64,000 bases of DNA from an uncultured Bacteroidales bacterium (lineage in GTDB: Bacteria > Bacteroidota > Bacteroidia > Bacteroidales > UBA932). Shown in pieces: positions 61,704 through 64,000 of the stretch (positions within the stretch are counted from its first letter, which is position 1; each line of letters opens with the position of its first letter). The stretch spans positions 130,729 through 194,728 of the forward strand of contig CALUPB010000002.1 in NCBI GenBank assembly GCA_944322585.1. The letters are read 5' to 3'. The notes under the pieces were generated by a model, which saw only the letters and a program-made list of their open reading frames with translations, was not told the DNA's origin and searched no databases. The position numbers and the translations under genes are program-made.

Positions 61704-63752
61704 CTATTCCAGTGTAATCCGGATGGAACGGCCTTCTGTGATTATATGACGTCCGGTCCTGCCGCCATGCACCGGGACGGTCACCGCCAATTTGCCGGAA
61801 GATGTGCGCTCCACAATGATGTCGAAATCCCGGCCGAATGCACGGATATGCCTCAATGCCATCCTGTCCCAGTCCGAAGGCATCGAAACGGCAAGGTCAA
61901 AACTGTCGAAGCCGGTCGGACGTATACCGAAAAGCCCCTCGGTAATAATCCGGCAGTAAAGGCCGCTCTCCGCAGACAGATGCCGCTGACTGCCTTCCGG
62001 CCATGCTTCCACAGGATAAGGGACATGTTCCCCGAGCAGCCTTCTTTCGGAAAAAGCATGCAGGACATCCGAAGCCCTGTCCGGATAGCCGGCACAGAAT
62101 ATCCCACGCAGTGCATAAAGGGTCGCCCTGTCCCAGAAAGTACTGTCACCCTGCTCCGTAAGCACTCCGTTCTCCGTCATCAGTTCCGGTCCGAGCAGCG
62201 CATCGACCGTACCCTCCTTATGATAATCTATCCCGGCCACCAAAGGGAGGCAGATCCACGATCGCAGGACATTGTTCCCGTCATAATAGCGCCATGTCTC
62301 ATATCCGGACACTTCCGCTCCGAAGTACCGTTCTATCGCCTTCCTCAATTTCTCCGCCTGTACCTTATAGGATGACGACACCTTTCGCGGCAAGCCGAGT
62401 TCTCCGGCAAGATATGAAGCCGAAATCAGAGCATCGTAATAGAGAACGGATGTGCTGAGATTGGCGTCACCCGCCGGGAAACGTCCCTCCAGTTCATCGG
62501 AATCCGATGCCACGACACCTTCCGTGGTAAGCTGTCTCCTGCAATATTCCAGACACCATTCTACCAATGGCCACAGCTTCTCCGCCTCCTGCCTTGAGGC
62601 CCTTGCCAGAAGATACCGGGAAGCCCCGTAGGCTATCATGGCAGCATCACCCCTGTCTCCGGCACCTGCCCAGATATCCGTCCCTTCGGCTATTATAGAG
62701 CTCGGAAGAGACCTGTATCCGTCATTCATAAACCGCGCGAAATGCCTGTAGCAGTTCAGCGCAGACTCATTCCCGACATCATATCCGAGGAACGGGAAGA
62801 ACGGATTGACATATTCTGCCTGGTCATTGGCCCACAATGCCGCATAGAAGACCTCCCCTCCGGGAGCATGCATATATCCGTTCCGCGTCCTGATGATACT
62901 CTCGGAAGCCCTTATCTTGGCAAACCTGAACTCCGTATCTATGACACTGTCAGGCGTCTCGAGCACCAGGCTGCCGTCTATGTCATTGCGGATGAAATCC
63001 ATCCTCGCGGCATATTCCCCGGCCGGGTCACTCTCTACAGGCAACTCTCCGGCACGGTACCCCTGAAAGACTGCGGCAAATGACAAGGTATCTCCGGGTG
63101 GAAGGCCATGCAGCCCGGCACCGATAACCGACCCTTCAATGATATAGCCACCTGTCACTCCCCTGGCAGGATCTGTCTCATAACGGACAACCGTTTCCGG
63201 CACCGTCACTTCCAGATGCCTGCCTCCGATATTCACAAGTCTGTACACTTCACACATCAGCGGCTTGTCCTTGGAAGGGAATACGGTCCTGGTCATCTCT
63301 ATCTCGGGCGACCGGCCTGCCTTGCTGTCCGTTCCGGAATATGTCCAGCCGACATTCCACAGACTCCGGACAGCCAATGCCCCGTCTATGGAAACTTCCT
63401 GCACCTTTTCTCCGCACAATGTCAGTCCGCTGACAAAAAGAAGGGACGGAATGTCCGCAGCGGTGCGGTAGACTAAACTGGCATGAGTATCGTTGGGAAC
63501 AGTCCTCAACAGCGGAAAGACAAGCGAACGCTCACAAGCAAACGCGCCCGAAGCATCCACGCCCCATCGGAGGACGAAAGCCATCTCTTCCCCGCTCATC
63601 TCGATATGGTCGTAATGGGGGACGCCCGGCACCGGAGTCCAGACTATCCGCCGGCCGCCATCGGCAATCTTCCATCCCGGCTGCGCGGCCGAAGGCCATG
63701 CGCATGACAACAAACACAGGACAATCCCTGCTATTCTTATGGAGTTTCTCAT
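61704..63752 (-). CDS. Six-hairpin (alpha/alpha)6 glycosidase-like exported protein
   Basis: A 682-residue protein with a signal peptide to SAAQ. The N-terminal ~250 residues are beta-sandwich. From about residue 265 it is helical with typical toroid motifs (YAALWANDQAEYVNPFFPFL, FMNDGYRSLPSSIIAEGTDI, GDRGDAAMIAYGASRYLL, HVPYPVEAWPEGSQRHLSAE). Acidic residues in WANDQAEY and EAWPEG are candidates for catalysis. The closest known groups are GH78/GH63/GH15-like clans; the exact family cannot be set by eye. It is next to GH3 and probably works on the same glycan. Confidence 0.7.
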   Translation of the reverse strand: MRNSIRIAGIVLCLLSCAWPSAAQPGWKIADGGRRIVWTPVPGVPHYDHIEMSGEEMAFVLRWGVDASGAFACERSLVFPLLRTVPNDTHASLVYRTAADIPSLLFVSGLTLCGEKVQEVSIDGALAVRSLWNVGWTYSGTDSKAGRSPEIEMTRTVFPSKDKPLMCEVYRLVNIGGRHLEVTVPETVVRYETDPARGVTGGYIIEGSVIGAGLHGLPPGDTLSFAAVFQGYRAGELPVESDPAGEYAARMDFIRNDIDGSLVLETPDSVIDTEFRFAKIRASESIIRTRNGYMHAPGGEVFYAALWANDQAEYVNPFFPFLGYDVGNESALNCYRHFARFMNDGYRSLPSSIIAEGTDIWAGAGDRGDAAMIAYGASRYLLARASRQEAEKLWPLVEWCLEYCRRQLTTEGVVASDSDELEGRFPAGDANLSTSVLYYDALISASYLAGELGLPRKVSSSYKVQAEKLRKAIERYFGAEVSGYETWRYYDGNNVLRSWICLPLVAGIDYHKEGTVDALLGPELMTENGVLTEQGDSTFWDRATLYALRGIFCAGYPDRASDVLHAFSERRLLGEHVPYPVEAWPEGSQRHLSAESGLYCRIITEGLFGIRPTGFDSFDLAVSMPSDWDRMALRHIRAFGRDFDIIVERTSSGKLAVTVPVHGGRTGRHIITEGRSIRITLE

Positions 63753-63764
63753 GCAGGAGGAAAA

Positions 63765-64000
63765 TCACCGGGCAACATCCACGGTAAATTCGAAGTCATC
63801 GTACGGGGCCGTCCTCCATGCCTGGTCCGCGGTTATCGGAGAAATGGCGAACAGCGGGGAGAATGTCCTGACACTGACAGTCTTTCCGTCCGGCTTGAAT
63901 TCAAGGATACGGAGCCAGGAGTCGCCGCCGTTGCCGTGCCACTGTCCGTCGTTGGTCTGGGAGTTGAACATCATCTGCGGGATCATATGCCCGTCAGCTG
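63765..64000 (-). CDS. C-terminal end of a metallophosphoesterase (partial)
   Basis: The minus-strand frame is open to the window edge (before the ATG at 63986 it reads ADGH), so the gene starts beyond 64000. GNGGDSWLRILEFKPDGKTV and RTFSPLFAIS match the end of exported calcineurin-like phosphoesterases common in Bacteroidetes glycan loci. It ends 12 bases before the six-hairpin glycosidase gene, so the two are probably cotranscribed. Confidence 0.65.
   Translation of the reverse strand, partial: ADGHMIPQMMFNSQTNDGQWHGNGGDSWLRILEFKPDGKTVSVRTFSPLFAISPITADQAWRTAPYDDFEFTVDVAR

Overview
The window reads as a chromosomal segment of a gut-type member of the Bacteroidales with roughly balanced GC. 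The grounds are a SusC/SusD polysaccharide-utilisation locus, NVEALA peptides with TolB-like 6-bladed propeller lipoproteins, FimB/fimbrillin-like lipoproteins, a propeller/Y_Y_Y/AraC regulator, and several promoters of the Bacteroidetes type (-7 box TAnnTTTG). I cannot fix genus or species. No rRNA, tRNA, CRISPR array, transposase or phage gene was seen.

Region 1 (2-19114, + strand) is the most unusual part and my candidate for a poorly described system. Three small NVEALA-type precursors (651, 4396, 5790) share a leader ending NVEAL-GEG and then carry unrelated short tails, each with a Cys pair. They are interleaved with five propeller lipoproteins (910, 1994, 3073, 4669, 6095). A CxxC thioredoxin-like lipoprotein follows, then a TolC-type outer-membrane factor, a lipoprotein membrane-fusion protein, two consecutive RND pumps, a Wzy_C/O-antigen-ligase-like membrane protein with a periplasmic TPR tail, and a signal peptidase I, all tightly packed. 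I infer a dedicated pathway for making, folding, processing and exporting NVEALA peptides, with the propellers as cognate surface or periplasmic partners.

Region 2 (19115-36684) holds a convergent AAA-ATPase/PD-(D/E)XK gene, a metallophosphoesterase, and a transmembrane propeller-AraC regulator that lacks a histidine kinase. Next to it lies a minus-strand glycan locus transcribed in the order SusC, SusD, DUF4998/F5-8C lipoprotein, GH5, BACON/beta-helix glycosidase, and two FimB-like lipoproteins, one with a C-terminal discoidin domain.

Region 3 (36869-53113) is mostly housekeeping: an NSS-type Na+ symporter, a dihydrofolate reductase with an insertion, thymidylate synthase, aldose epimerase, a DUF5106-like thioredoxin lipoprotein, a Na/Pi-PhoU transporter, a large HEQRH metallopeptidase/propeller/barrel protein, a YeiH-type transporter, a GNAT enzyme, an unknown membrane protein, a CpXC zinc protein and galactokinase.

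Region 4 (53114-64000) begins with 1.2 kb of gene-free repetitive DNA: a 32-bp duplication and five tandem 73-bp units, each containing a 9-bp inverted repeat. It continues with an endonuclease/exonuclease/phosphatase gene that carries an in-frame dispersed repeat, the GTPase/ATPase YchF, a DUF4143-type ATPase behind a palindromic promoter, and a glycosidase group (GH3 with three 22-residue repeats, a six-hairpin glycosidase, and a partial metallophosphoesterase).

A short motif, CTTGCGAAA(C)TTGAG, and a longer dispersed element recur at several intergenic sites and link otherwise unrelated loci.
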